A stretch of DNA of 14,693 nucleotides from Chloroflexota bacterium (GCA_017860675.1 JAGDMV010000055.1:1-14693); one strand, 5' to 3'. Positions 1 through 7,483 are shown, counted from the stretch's first letter. Notes: a model not told the origin generated them from the letters alone. Made by a program: numbers and translations.

Positions 1-1631
1 AATCCGGTTCGCGCCGGCACCGCCAGCCGAGCCGCGCCTTCACCATCCACCGCGACCCGGTCCGGCCCGCCGTCGCCGGGGAGCTGCGCCCGCGCCAGCA
101 CCCGGCCGGCCAGCTCCGGCAGCGCGACCGTGGCCTCAGCCAGGACGCTCCCCGCGTTGACCGCCACGACCGCGGTTCCGCCGCCGGCCCTGCGGTCCGC
201 ATCGCCACCCCGGAGCAGGACCAGCAGGCCGTCCTCGGCAGCCACCACCCGCACCCCGTCGGCCCGCAGGGCTGGAACCGCCCGCCGCGTCGCCAGGGCC
301 GCCCGCAGCCAGGCCCGGAACGTCTCGTCGCGGTCCTCCTGCCGGAGCGGGTATCCGCGCCGGCAGTCGGGGTCGCCCCGGCCCTCCATGCCGACCTCGT
401 CGCCGTAGTAGACGCAGGGGGCGCCGGGCAGGGTCGCCAGCAGCAGGTAGGCCAGCCGGACGGCGGCCGGGTCGCCGCCGCACAGCGACCAGACCCGGGG
501 CATGTCGTGGCTCGACAGGAGGTTCAGCATCGCCGCCGTGGTGGCGGGCGGGTAGGCGGCCAGGAGCGACTCGAGCCGCCCGGCGAACCCCGGCGCGTCG
601 GTCGGCGCGACGAAACGTGACAGCTCGTGGTGCCCTGCCACCAGCCCGGCGTCGAGCGACGGCCCGGCCACGAACGACAGGATCGACTCGGTCAACGGGT
701 AGTTCATCAGCGCATCGAACGGGCCACCGCTCCCCGTCAGCCAGCCCGGCTCGACGTGCCAGATCTCGCCGACCAGGTAGGCGTCGGGCCGAACGGTCCG
801 GCAGCGGCGCCGGAACTCGGCCCAGAACGACGGGTCGGCGATCTCCTGAGGGACGTCGAGGCGCCAGCCGTCGGCCCCCTGGCGCAGCCAGTGCTCGGCC
901 ACCGACCAGATGAACTCGCGGACGGGCGGGTGATCGGTGTTGAGCTTGGGCAGGGCCGGCAAGCCCCACCACGCCCGGTAGCCGAGCTGCTGGAGACTCC
1001 AGTCGCCGCTCAGGAACGGGCCGGGATCGGCCGCCACCTCTTCCCAGCCCGGCGTCCAATCCGGGTAGGCGCGCAGGCCCCGCGCGCGGTCGAGCACCTC
1101 CGCGGACAAGTGGAACCAGTCGCGGTAGGGCGAGTCGGCGCCCGCCTCGAGGACGTGGTGGAAGGGCCAGAAGCCACGACCCACGTGGTTGAACACGGCG
1201 TCGAGGACGACCCGGATGCCGCGCGCATGGGCCGCCTCGATCAGCTCGTGGAAGGCTGCGTTCCCGCCCAGGAGCGGGTCGACCGCGAGGTAGTCGTAAG
1301 TGTGGTAGCGGTGATTGGCGGCCGAGGCGAAGATGGGGTTGAGGTAGAGGGCGGTCACGCCCAGGTCGACGAGGTCGTCCAGGCGCTCGGCGACTCCGAG
1401 CAGATCGCCGCCCTTGAAGCCGTGGTAGACGGCGTCGCGGACCCACGCCGGCGGGGCTTCGAAGTCGGGCGGAGCGTGGCGGGCGCGGGATAGCGGGCCC
1501 ACGGTATCGGGCGGGGCATCACGATCCCGGGCCGGTGGCGCCCCGGGATCGATCGAGGCGTCGCCGGTCCCCTCTTCGCGTCCGTCAGCCGCGGGCTGAT
1601 CCCGCGGACTTCCGGGGAGCGGGCCGGTCAC
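1..1631 (-). CDS. GH13 alpha-amylase-family enzyme, cyclomaltodextrinase/neopullulanase-like (3' end beyond window)
   Basis: Glycoside hydrolase that should hydrolyse alpha-1,4 links in maltooligosaccharides or cyclodextrins. About 543 codons are visible; the C-terminus lies off the left edge. GH13 signatures are in order: DAVFNH (144-149), GWRLDVPQE (255-263, nucleophile D259), VGEIW (general acid E289) and SSHDMPR (H375, D376). NHRYHTYDY at 106-114 is typical of the cyclomaltodextrinase branch. The start is taken as GTG 1631, 7 bp after the malG stop, with AAGGGG about ten bases upstream; an in-frame GTG at 1502 is the alternative, and no usable ATG exists. Residues 1-60 are Pro/Asp-rich and low complexity. 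Oddity: after AWVRDAVY the protein goes straight to HGFKGGDLL, without the YQIFPDRF-like strand expected there. There is no obvious signal peptide, so it is probably cytoplasmic and acts on imported sugar. Last visible gene of the operon. The family is certain; exact specificity is not. Confidence 0.88.
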   Translation of the reverse strand, partial: MTGPLPGSPRDQPAADGREEGTGDASIDPGAPPARDRDAPPDTVGPLSRARHAPPDFEAPPAWVRDAVYHGFKGGDLLGVAERLDDLVDLGVTALYLNPIFASAANHRYHTYDYLAVDPLLGGNAAFHELIEAAHARGIRVVLDAVFNHVGRGFWPFHHVLEAGADSPYRDWFHLSAEVLDRARGLRAYPDWTPGWEEVAADPGPFLSGDWSLQQLGYRAWWGLPALPKLNTDHPPVREFIWSVAEHWLRQGADGWRLDVPQEIADPSFWAEFRRRCRTVRPDAYLVGEIWHVEPGWLTGSGGPFDALMNYPLTESILSFVAGPSLDAGLVAGHHELSRFVAPTDAPGFAGRLESLLAAYPPATTAAMLNLLSSHDMPRVWSLCGGDPAAVRLAYLLLATLPGAPCVYYGDEVGMEGRGDPDCRRGYPLRQEDRDETFRAWLRAALATRRAVPALRADGVRVVAAEDGLLVLLRGGDADRRAGGGTAVVAVNAGSVLAEATVALPELAGRVLARAQLPGDGGPDRVAVDGEGAARLAVPARTG

Positions 1632-1638
1632 CCGGCTC

Positions 1639-2586
1639 TCACCCCTTGACCGCACCGATCGCGAGACCGGAGGTGATCCAGCGCTGGGCGAAGAAGTAGA
1701 CGACCGCCGGTGGGATCGCCACCAGGATGGCGAAGGCGGCGAACAGCGACCAGGGTGTGCTAGTGAACTGGCCCTGCATCGCGTACAGCGCCATCGCCAG
1801 GGTGAAGTCCTGGGGCTTGGTCAGGAACATCCAGGAGAAGTAGAACTCAGTCCAGCCGGACACGAACCCCAGGAACGCGGTCACCGCCAGGGCCGGGGTG
1901 GCGAGCGGCAGGATGATCTTGAAGAACGTCTGGTTGGTCGTCGCCCCGTCGACGGAAGCTGCCTCCTCCAGCTCGCGCGGGATCGTGTCGAGATAGCCCT
2001 TCAGGTTCCAGATGGCGAAGGGCAGCAGGCCGGAGATGATCGCCAGGATGACGCCCATGAGCGAGTTGCGCAGGTTGAACTCGCCGATGACGGGCAGGGT
2101 GACGACGATCTTGTTGAGCATGACGAACAGCGGGGTGAGGGTCGCCACCGCCGGCAGCATGAGCACGCCCAGGATGACCAGCATCAGCACCGACCGGCCG
2201 CGGAAGTGCAGGCGCGAGAAGGCATAGGCGGCGCTCACCCCGATCAGGACCGAGAAGAGCGAGCTGGTGCAGGCGATGATGAAGCTGTTCTTCGCCAGCT
2301 CCAGGAACGACACGGGGTTGTTGGTCGGCTGCTGGATGACCTGGGCGTAGGCCTCCAGGGTCGGGTTGGCCGGGATGAGATTCAGCCCCTCCGGGCGCGA
2401 CCGGCTGAGCGGGTCGAGCGACATGCTGACGACCCACATGATCGGGAACAGGACGGTGATGAGAATCCCGATGCAGATCAGCTGCAGCAGGAGCTGGCGG
2501 CCGAGCGGCAGCCTGTCGCGCCGGAGCTTGCCGGTCTTGACCGCCGTCTTGGCCAGGGCGGGGGCGGGCGCGGTGGTGCTCGTCAT
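1639..2586 (-). CDS. malG: Carbohydrate ABC transporter permease, MalG family
   Basis: Inner-membrane permease of a CUT1-type sugar importer, 315 aa, close to the usual 280-300 plus a longer N-terminal tail. After a basic, Ala/Thr-rich cytoplasmic start, the first membrane helix is about residues 33-56. Several further helices follow. The EAA loop that docks on the ATPase begins at ELEEAASVDGA (205-215) and ends with FFKIILP (221-227). The C-terminus GLAIGAVKG matches the MalG-type ending. The ATG at 2586 has an AGGAGG ribosome site that overlaps the malF stop codon, so the two permeases are tightly coupled in translation. It should pair with the MalF-like protein and receive sugar from the lipoprotein encoded upstream. 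The malG symbol is by family; the true substrate could be another oligosaccharide. Confidence 0.92.
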   Translation of the reverse strand: MTSTTAPAPALAKTAVKTGKLRRDRLPLGRQLLLQLICIGILITVLFPIMWVVSMSLDPLSRSRPEGLNLIPANPTLEAYAQVIQQPTNNPVSFLELAKNSFIIACTSSLFSVLIGVSAAYAFSRLHFRGRSVLMLVILGVLMLPAVATLTPLFVMLNKIVVTLPVIGEFNLRNSLMGVILAIISGLLPFAIWNLKGYLDTIPRELEEAASVDGATTNQTFFKIILPLATPALAVTAFLGFVSGWTEFYFSWMFLTKPQDFTLAMALYAMQGQFTSTPWSLFAAFAILVAIPPAVVYFFAQRWITSGLAIGAVKG

Positions 2587-2596
2587 CGCTCGCCTC

Positions 2597-3628
2597 CTAC
2601 AGGTTGTAGGTGGCGGTCGCCTTCGTGAGCCAGTTGGTCACGAGGGTGATCGCGAGCAGGATGAAGAACATGATCACGCAGAAGGCGGCTCCCACCCCGT
2701 ACAGCTGCTGCTCGTTCACCAGGCGGTAGGCCTGGGTCACGAGCTGCTCCGTCCGGCCGAACGGCCCTCCCTGCGACATGAAGTACGAGAGGTGGAAGAG
2801 GTTGAAGGTGATGACGAAGCCGTAGATGGCATAGGGCAGCATCGCCGGCCGCAGGTAGGCCATGGTGATGTTGCGGAACTTCTGCCAGGACGACGCGCCG
2901 TCGATCTCGGCCGCCTCGTACAGCTCGTTGGGGATGCTCTGGAGCGCCCCGGTCGCGACCACCGCGTTGAGCGGCCAGCCCAGCCAGGTGTTGGTGATGA
3001 GCATCGCGTAGAAGGCGAGCGGGAGCGGGATGAAGGCGATCGGGTCCTCCACCTGGCGGAGCCAGTCGATCTGGAAGAAGTCGGGCGGGATGCGGAACAG
3101 CACCCCGACACCGGACAGCATCAGGTTGACCGCCCCGTCCTGGGCGTCGTACATGGCCCGCCAGACCGTGGCCACGATGATCGGCGGGATGACCACCGGC
3201 AGGATGTACATCGCCCGGTAGAAGCGCCGGAACCACAGCCCGCGGGTGTTGAGCAGGACCGCGATCGCCACCCCCAGGACCACGTGGATGATGACGTTGG
3301 AGAACGCCCAGACGAGGTTGTAGAGGATGATCCGGAGGAAGTCGAAGTTGGGGATCGCCAGCGCGCTGGTCAGCACGTTGACGTAGTTGTCGAGGCCCAC
3401 CCAGGCCGGCGGAGGCGCGGTCTCGCGGAGGTTCTGGACCCCGTAGTCGGTGAACGACATCCAGACCTGGTAGAGGAGCGGGTAGAGGGTGATGATGCCC
3501 ATCACCAGGAAGGCCGGCACCAGGTAGAGGTAGGCGACCCGGCTGACCCGGCCACCTCCTCCTCCACCTGCCAGCCCGGCCCAGCGGCGACGGGGCTTGA
3601 CCGCGGCCGCCGGTGCTGCTGCCGTCAT
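2597..3628 (-). CDS. malF: Carbohydrate ABC transporter permease, MalF family
   Basis: First permease of the sugar importer, 343 aa. An Ala-rich and Gly-rich cytoplasmic N-terminus (GGGGGG at 21-26) precedes a first membrane helix at about 31-54, followed by the conserved QVWMSFTDYG stretch. The EAA loop begins at ELYEAAEIDGASS (235-247) and includes WQKFRNITM (248-256). It lacks the very large periplasmic insert of E. coli MalF, as is normal for CUT1 permeases outside the enterobacteria. The ATG at 3628 is preceded by GGAAGGAGG about ten bases upstream. The stop is 10 bp from the malG start. A strong stem-loop lies in the 79-bp gap after malE. It forms a heterodimer with the MalG-like permease. 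No ATP-binding subunit is encoded in the visible operon. Confidence 0.92.
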   Translation of the reverse strand: MTAAAPAAAVKPRRRWAGLAGGGGGGRVSRVAYLYLVPAFLVMGIITLYPLLYQVWMSFTDYGVQNLRETAPPPAWVGLDNYVNVLTSALAIPNFDFLRIILYNLVWAFSNVIIHVVLGVAIAVLLNTRGLWFRRFYRAMYILPVVIPPIIVATVWRAMYDAQDGAVNLMLSGVGVLFRIPPDFFQIDWLRQVEDPIAFIPLPLAFYAMLITNTWLGWPLNAVVATGALQSIPNELYEAAEIDGASSWQKFRNITMAYLRPAMLPYAIYGFVITFNLFHLSYFMSQGGPFGRTEQLVTQAYRLVNEQQLYGVGAAFCVIMFFILLAITLVTNWLTKATATYNL

Positions 3629-3662
3629 TCGCCTTCACCCTCCTTCCGCTACGAGTGCGGAC

Positions 3663-3693
3663 GGGGTGGGGCGGCCCGGTGCCGGCCCACCCC
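3663..3693 (-). promoter_or_regulatory. Stem-loop between malE and malF
   Basis: GGGGTGGG at 3663-3670 is exactly complementary to CCCACCCC at 3686-3693. After one G-G mismatch, CGGC (3672-3675) pairs with GCCG (3681-3684) around the loop CCGGT. There are 12 base pairs in all, in the 79-bp gap after the binding-protein gene. No U-tract follows on the transcribed strand. It could stabilise the 3' end of the malE message or partly terminate transcription, giving more binding protein than permease, as known for malE-malF in enterobacteria. The role here is inferred. Confidence 0.55.
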
Positions 3694-3707
3694 GAACCGC
3701 GGGCGAG

Positions 3708-4996
3708 CTACTTGCCGTTCGCCTTGTCCATCTGCTGGCAGGCCACGGCGACGGCAGCCTGGGCGTCGGTCCCCTTCTGCAGGACCTCGTTCCAGGCGTT
3801 GCCGAACGGGGTCCAGTAGTTGTCGAACTCCCTGGTCTGCGGCCGCGGCGTCCCCTGGAGGAACGACTCGGCGAAGGCTTTCACCAAGGGGTCGATGATC
3901 GTGACGTTCTTGTTGGCCGGGACGTGGCCGGCTAGGTCGACGTAGAGCTGTTGAGATGCGGCGCTGACCGCCTCGGAGGCGACGCCGATTGCCAGGGCCT
4001 GCTGCTCGGGGCTGACTGCCGAGTTGATGTACCAGCCGTCGACGCCCACCAGGGAGCTGAAGGCACCGCCCCCGGGGCCGGTCGGGCCGGGTGCAACGGC
4101 GAGGTTCGGCCGGACCTGCTTGTAGTCGCCAAGGGCCCAGTTGCCGTTGAAGATGAGGTCGAGCTTGCCGCTCTTGAACCCGTCGCTGATCTTGTTGTAG
4201 TCGGGATCCTCGACCGCGCCGGCGGCCTTGAGGTCAGCGTAGAACTGGATCGCGTCGCCGACGCCCGTGTTGGCGGTCGCGGCGCACTTGCCGTTCTCGT
4301 CGAAGATCTTGCCGCCGAAGGAGCCGTAGAAGCCCCAGCCGAAGTAGGCGCCGGTGATCAGGCCGACCTTGCCGCCGTCCTTGACGAACGGAGCAGCTCG
4401 TCGGTCGTCTTGGGCGGGTTGGGGATCTTCTCGGCGTCGTAGTACATGGCCACGGCCTTGAGCGACTCGGGGACCATGAAGAGCTGGCCGTTGACCTTCG
4501 AGCCCTCGACCGCCACGTCGGTGCTGTTGGCCACGACCTCGTCGATCTTGCCGTCGAGGTTGGCCAGGAACCCGCCCCGGACTTCCTTGCCGAGTTCGTC
4601 GTTCGGGGCGATGTACATGTCGGGCCCGCCGCCGGCAGCCGACTCGGCCGTGAACTTCTTGAAGATCTGGTCGAACGGGACATCGAGTGAGTTGATCGTG
4701 AGCCCCGGGTTCGCGGCCTCAAGCGCCTCGACGATCCGGGTCCAGGTCGTGACCTCGGCGGTGACGCGCAGGCCACCGGACGAGCCGTACGAGTGCCAGG
4801 CCAGGACGGTGCCGCTCAGGCCGGCCGGGGCCGCGGTCGGGGCCTCGGTGGCCGGGCCCTGGCTGGCCGGGGCCTCGGTGGCCGGGGCCTGGCTGGCCGG
4901 AGCCTCGCTGGCCGGAGCTGGCGACGCCGCGGTCGTGCAGGCGCCCACGATGATGGCAAGCGCTCCAAAGAGCGCTACCAGCTTGGTCTTGCGCAT
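3708..4996 (-). pseudogene. malE: Sugar ABC transporter substrate-binding lipoprotein (MalE-like), split by a frameshift
   Basis: Extracellular binding protein that would deliver maltooligosaccharide-type sugar to the permeases. The start is ATG 4996, with AAAGGA five bases upstream. It opens with a lipoprotein signal (MRKTK, hydrophobic core, lipobox VGAC with C20), then an Ala/Pro/Ser/Thr-rich linker to about residue 60, then a solute-binding fold. The first frame reads PKTTDELL and then diverges into RSSRTAARSA and a stop. From about 4388 the family sequence continues in another frame as FVKDGGKVGLITG through FNGNWALGDYKQ to a stop at 3708. One added base near 4388/4389 would restore about 429 aa, the normal size for this family. 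As given, the gene makes only an N-terminal fragment. The site has no homopolymer run. Sequencing or assembly error and true inactivation are both possible; the sequence alone does not decide. Confidence 0.88.
4841..4920. repeat. 30-bp tandem repeat encoding the lipoprotein linker
   Basis: Positions 4841-4870 and 4871-4900 are two copies of a 30-bp unit that differ at a single base. A more diverged partial copy runs to 4920. In protein the unit is ten residues built from APAS/APAT and EAPA/QAPA steps. It makes the flexible, Pro/Ala-rich spacer between the lipid anchor and the sugar-binding fold, and its length is likely to vary between strains. Confidence 0.8.
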
Positions 4997-5060
4997 CGGT
5001 TCCTTTGATCCTCCTGCCTCCGGCCGCGGTCCGCGACCGGTGTTGCCGATGGGTGGCCGC

Positions 5061-5096
5061 CGGTGGCGGCCCTCTTCCGGTCCCGGGCCGCCACCG
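5061..5096 (-). promoter_or_regulatory. 12-bp perfect stem-loop between lacI and malE
   Basis: CGGTGGCGGCCC at 5061-5072 is perfectly complementary to GGGCCGCCACCG at 5085-5096, with a 12-nt loop. It sits in the 122-bp gap between the repressor stop and the binding-protein start. No U-tract follows on the minus strand, so simple full termination is less likely than attenuation, RNA processing or protection of the downstream malE message. Structure is seen; role is inferred. Confidence 0.55.
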
Positions 5097-5118
5097 TGGC
5101 GACCCGCTCGTCCGGTCA

Positions 5119-6195
5119 TCACTCCTCCGCCGCCACCTCCTGCCGCGGCTGCGGCGCTCGGCCGCTGGAACCCCGGACGATCAGCCGGGTGTCCAGGCGG
5201 CGGTGCTCGGGCCGCGGCTCGTCATGGCGCTCGATCGCCGCGAGGAGGAGGCGGCAGGCCTCCTCGCCCTTCCGGCGGACCGGCTGGTGCACGGTCGTGA
5301 GCGGGGGGTTGACGAGCCGGGCGACGTCGATGTCGTCGAAGCCGACGACGGACAGGTCCTCGGGAACGCGAAGGCCCAGCCGGTGCGCGGCGGCGAGCAC
5401 GCCGATGGCCATGGCGTCGCTCATGGCCAGGACGGCCGTCGGCCTGAGACCATCCTCCCAGGCCCGGGCGAAGCATTCGGTGCCGCCCTCGACCGTGGCC
5501 GGGCCAACGACCACGCATTCGTCGGGCAGGTCGATGCCGGCGGCCGCGAGGGCGGCCCGGTAGCCGGCCAGGCGACGTCCCACGATCCCGTCGAACGACA
5601 CCCGGGATCCCGGCGTCGGCGGCTCGGCGCCCACGACCAGGAAGTCGCGGTGACCCAGGCCCACCAGGTGCTCGGCGGCCGCGCGGGCGCCCTTCTCGTC
5701 GTCGACGTCGACCGAGCTGTGCTCGGGGAAGGGGCTTGAGTCGACCATCACGATCGGCAGGTCCGCCTGGCGAACCTGCTCGACCTCGGGATGCTCCTCC
5801 GACAGCCCGACGGCCACCAGCCCGTCGACCGTCGCCCGGTCCACCGCCAGCTCCAGCGAGCCGAGGACCGGCGACACGAACAGCAGCGAGTAGGCAGCTT
5901 CCTCGGCCGCCAACGCGACCCCCTGGCTGAAGGTCGAGAAGAAGGGGTTCGCAAAGACAACCGAGAGGGCCTGCGGGGTGAGCACGCCGAGGGTGCGGGT
6001 CTGGCGCTGCGTCAGCATGCGGGCGACCGGGTGGGGCCGGTAGCCGAGCGAGGACGCCACCTCGCGGATGCGGCTGGCCGTGTCCGAGCTGAGCCGCTCA
6101 GGGCTGTTGAAGGCGAACGAAACCGCGGTCTTGGACACGCCCGCTTCCCGGGCGACATCGGCGATCCGCGTCCGGCGGTTGCGCTGCTGGACCAA
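5119..6195 (-). CDS. LacI-family transcriptional repressor of the sugar operon
   Basis: DNA-binding repressor, 358 aa. The N-terminal helix-turn-helix is at about residues 11-30 (IADVAREAGVSKTAVSFAFN). A hinge with YRPHPVARML follows, then a periplasmic-binding-protein-like effector domain with the typical GLGHRDFLVVG and VVGFDDIDVARLVNPPLTT blocks. The start chosen is TTG 6195, which has a GGAGG upstream, although spaced about 12 bases, and puts the HTH at the usual distance from the N-terminus. An in-frame TTG at 6276 would add 27 residues, but it has no ribosome site and lies inside the operator region. It is the first gene of the operon that continues into malE, malF, malG and GH13, so it probably represses its own operon through the palindrome at 6294-6303. 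The inducer is most likely a maltooligosaccharide, by context only. Confidence 0.9.
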   Translation of the reverse strand: MVQQRNRRTRIADVAREAGVSKTAVSFAFNSPERLSSDTASRIREVASSLGYRPHPVARMLTQRQTRTLGVLTPQALSVVFANPFFSTFSQGVALAAEEAAYSLLFVSPVLGSLELAVDRATVDGLVAVGLSEEHPEVEQVRQADLPIVMVDSSPFPEHSSVDVDDEKGARAAAEHLVGLGHRDFLVVGAEPPTPGSRVSFDGIVGRRLAGYRAALAAAGIDLPDECVVVGPATVEGGTECFARAWEDGLRPTAVLAMSDAMAIGVLAAAHRLGLRVPEDLSVVGFDDIDVARLVNPPLTTVHQPVRRKGEEACRLLLAAIERHDEPRPEHRRLDTRLIVRGSSGRAPQPRQEVAAEE

Positions 6196-6281
6196 CCCTG
6201 CCGGGCTCCTCCACCCCTTCCATGCCGGCCGTGCAGCTGGGGGCACGGGCCTCGACACGGTGACCGCGGTCTGCAAACGCG

Positions 6282-6303
6282 AAAACGGTTAGCAAACCGG
6301 TTT
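6282..6303. promoter_or_regulatory. Tandem LacI-type operators
   Basis: AAACCGGTTT at 6294-6303 is a perfect palindrome of the LacI-family operator type, with a central CG. Read on the minus strand, TAACCGTTTT at 6291-6282 matches it at 8 of 10 positions, with centres 12 bp apart. The perfect site covers the predicted transcription start of the lacI promoter, which suits a repressor blocking initiation. The assignment to this LacI protein is inferred from adjacency. Confidence 0.72.
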
Positions 6304-6308
6304 AGCGG

Positions 6309-6337
6309 AAGGTAAAGGGCGACACTGCGCATGTCAA
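6309..6337 (-). promoter_or_regulatory. Sigma70-type promoter of the lacI-malEFG-GH13 operon
   Basis: On the minus strand a perfect -35 box TTGACA (6337-6332) is followed after 17 bases by TACCTT (6314-6309), which keeps the conserved T, A and final T of the -10 box. The predicted start is near 6302, inside the LacI-type palindrome. This is the best promoter match in the window. Confidence 0.7.
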
Positions 6338-6389
6338 TACCGAATCTTGCGGTGCGACCCAGATACCGCGACCTGGAACTCCGGCCACC

Positions 6390-6421
6390 TTGGCAAGCGC
6401 ACGTCTGGCCCGTGGCACAAT
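6390..6421 (+). promoter_or_regulatory. Weak candidate promoter for the FAH-tdh-kbl genes
   Basis: TTGGCA (6390-6395) and CACAAT (6416-6421) resemble -35 and -10 boxes, but the 20-bp spacer is too long for a good sigma70 site. CACAAT alone may be a -10, 48 bases before the ATG at 6470. The LacI operators lie more than 100 bp further upstream, so they probably do not control this promoter directly. Confidence 0.25.
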
Positions 6422-6469
6422 CGACGCCGATGGCGGCACCGCCAGGGCAGCCATCCACCGGAGGCCTCG

Positions 6470-7483
6470 ATGCGACTCATCGCCTACCTCGACGAGCTGG
6501 ACCTGCCCGTCGTCGGCATCGTGGACGGCGACCGCGTAATGACCCTCGACCGCCTGGTCGACCAGGCCGGGTTGCGCGAGGAGCTGGCGATGCTCGACCT
6601 GCGCGGCCTGTTGGCGGAGGACGCCGACCTGGCCGAGACGCGCGATGCGCTGGCTCGCGCCCTGGCGGCCGGCCTGGCGGGCCTGCCGGCGGCGATGATC
6701 CACCCGGTCGCCCCGCTCGACCCGGGCAAGATCGTCTGCATCGGTCAGAACTACCGCGGCCACATCCTCGAGCAGGGGCGGCCGATCCCGGACCGCCCGA
6801 TGCTGTTCGCCAAGTTCGGCAACGCCGTCGTCGGCGACGGCGAGCCGGTGATCCGCCACGCGTGCACCGGGGCGCTCGATCTCGAGGCGGAGCTGGCGGT
6901 CGTGATCGGGCGGCGGATGCGCCGCACGCCGGCCGCCGACGCGCTCGCCCACGTCGCCGGCTACACCGCCGCCAACGACATCTCCGCCCGCGACCTGCAG
7001 GGCGTGCGCACCGCCCTGGCTGACGGCGAGCACGGGGACGGCCAGTGGCTGCGGGCCAAGGGCTCGGACACGTTCCTGCCGCTCGGGCCCGCCGTCGTCA
7101 CCGCCGACGAGCTGGGCGACCCGGGCGACCTCGCCATCCGCTCATGGCGGACGCCCGCGACCGGGACGGACGCCGGACGCGAGATCCTCATGCAGGACGG
7201 GCACACGTCGGACATGGTGTTCGACGTTCCCGCCCTGCTCGAGTTCATCAGCTCGGTCATCACCCTGGAGCCGGGCGACGTCGTGATCACCGGGACACCC
7301 GCCGGCGTCGGCGCCTTCCGCGACCCCCCGGTCTTCCTCGAGCCGGGCGACGTCGTCCGCGTCGAGGTCGAGCGGATCGGCAGCGTGACCAACCCGATCG
7401 TCGGGCCCGACGGCGAGGTGCCGGCCGGGAGCCCGGCCACGAACCTGCTGACCGCCCGCTCCCACCCCGCCCGGAGCGACTGA
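6470..7483 (+). CDS. Fumarylacetoacetate hydrolase (FAH) family protein
   Basis: Metal-dependent enzyme of the FAH superfamily, 337 aa, whose members cleave, decarboxylate or isomerise beta-diketo or acylpyruvate-type acids in the cytoplasm. A variable N-terminal domain of about 85 residues precedes the catalytic domain, which opens with KIVCIGQNYRGH. The expected metal ligands are seen in LDLEAELAVVIG (E139, E141) and AANDISARD (D170). The conserved GTPAGVG starts at 275. The start is ATG 6470, with GGAGG five bases upstream; a longer in-frame start at 6347 adds unrelated low-complexity residues. It is the first gene of a plus-strand run with tdh (30 bp downstream) and kbl, and is probably cotranscribed with them. 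The substrate cannot be read from the sequence: acylpyruvates, oxaloacetate or 2,4-diketo-3-deoxy sugar acids are all handled by this family. Confidence 0.88.
   Translation: MRLIAYLDELDLPVVGIVDGDRVMTLDRLVDQAGLREELAMLDLRGLLAEDADLAETRDALARALAAGLAGLPAAMIHPVAPLDPGKIVCIGQNYRGHILEQGRPIPDRPMLFAKFGNAVVGDGEPVIRHACTGALDLEAELAVVIGRRMRRTPAADALAHVAGYTAANDISARDLQGVRTALADGEHGDGQWLRAKGSDTFLPLGPAVVTADELGDPGDLAIRSWRTPATGTDAGREILMQDGHTSDMVFDVPALLEFISSVITLEPGDVVITGTPAGVGAFRDPPVFLEPGDVVRVEVERIGSVTNPIVGPDGEVPAGSPATNLLTARSHPARSD

Noticed and set aside
136..1446. Long minus-strand frame of 436 residues over the GH13 region
   Set aside because: Its translation is Arg/Pro/Ala-rich with no family motifs. The neighbouring frame carries all GH13 motifs and is open to the window edge.
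2366..3898. 510-residue plus-strand frame opposite malF and malG
   Set aside because: Antisense shadow of the permeases: rich in Asp, Val, Arg and His, with no domain, and it crosses both intergenic gaps.
4380..4395. Programmed ribosomal frameshift in malE
   Set aside because: No slippery heptamer or run is visible at the site and the family is not known for it; mutation or sequence error is simpler.
4997..5122. Upstream start for malE adding 42 residues
   Set aside because: It would bury the lipoprotein signal peptide internally; ATG 4996 starts the signal correctly.
6347..6469. N-terminal extension of the FAH gene from an upstream start
   Set aside because: The extra residues are low complexity and unrelated to the family, and ATG 6470 has an ideal ribosome site.
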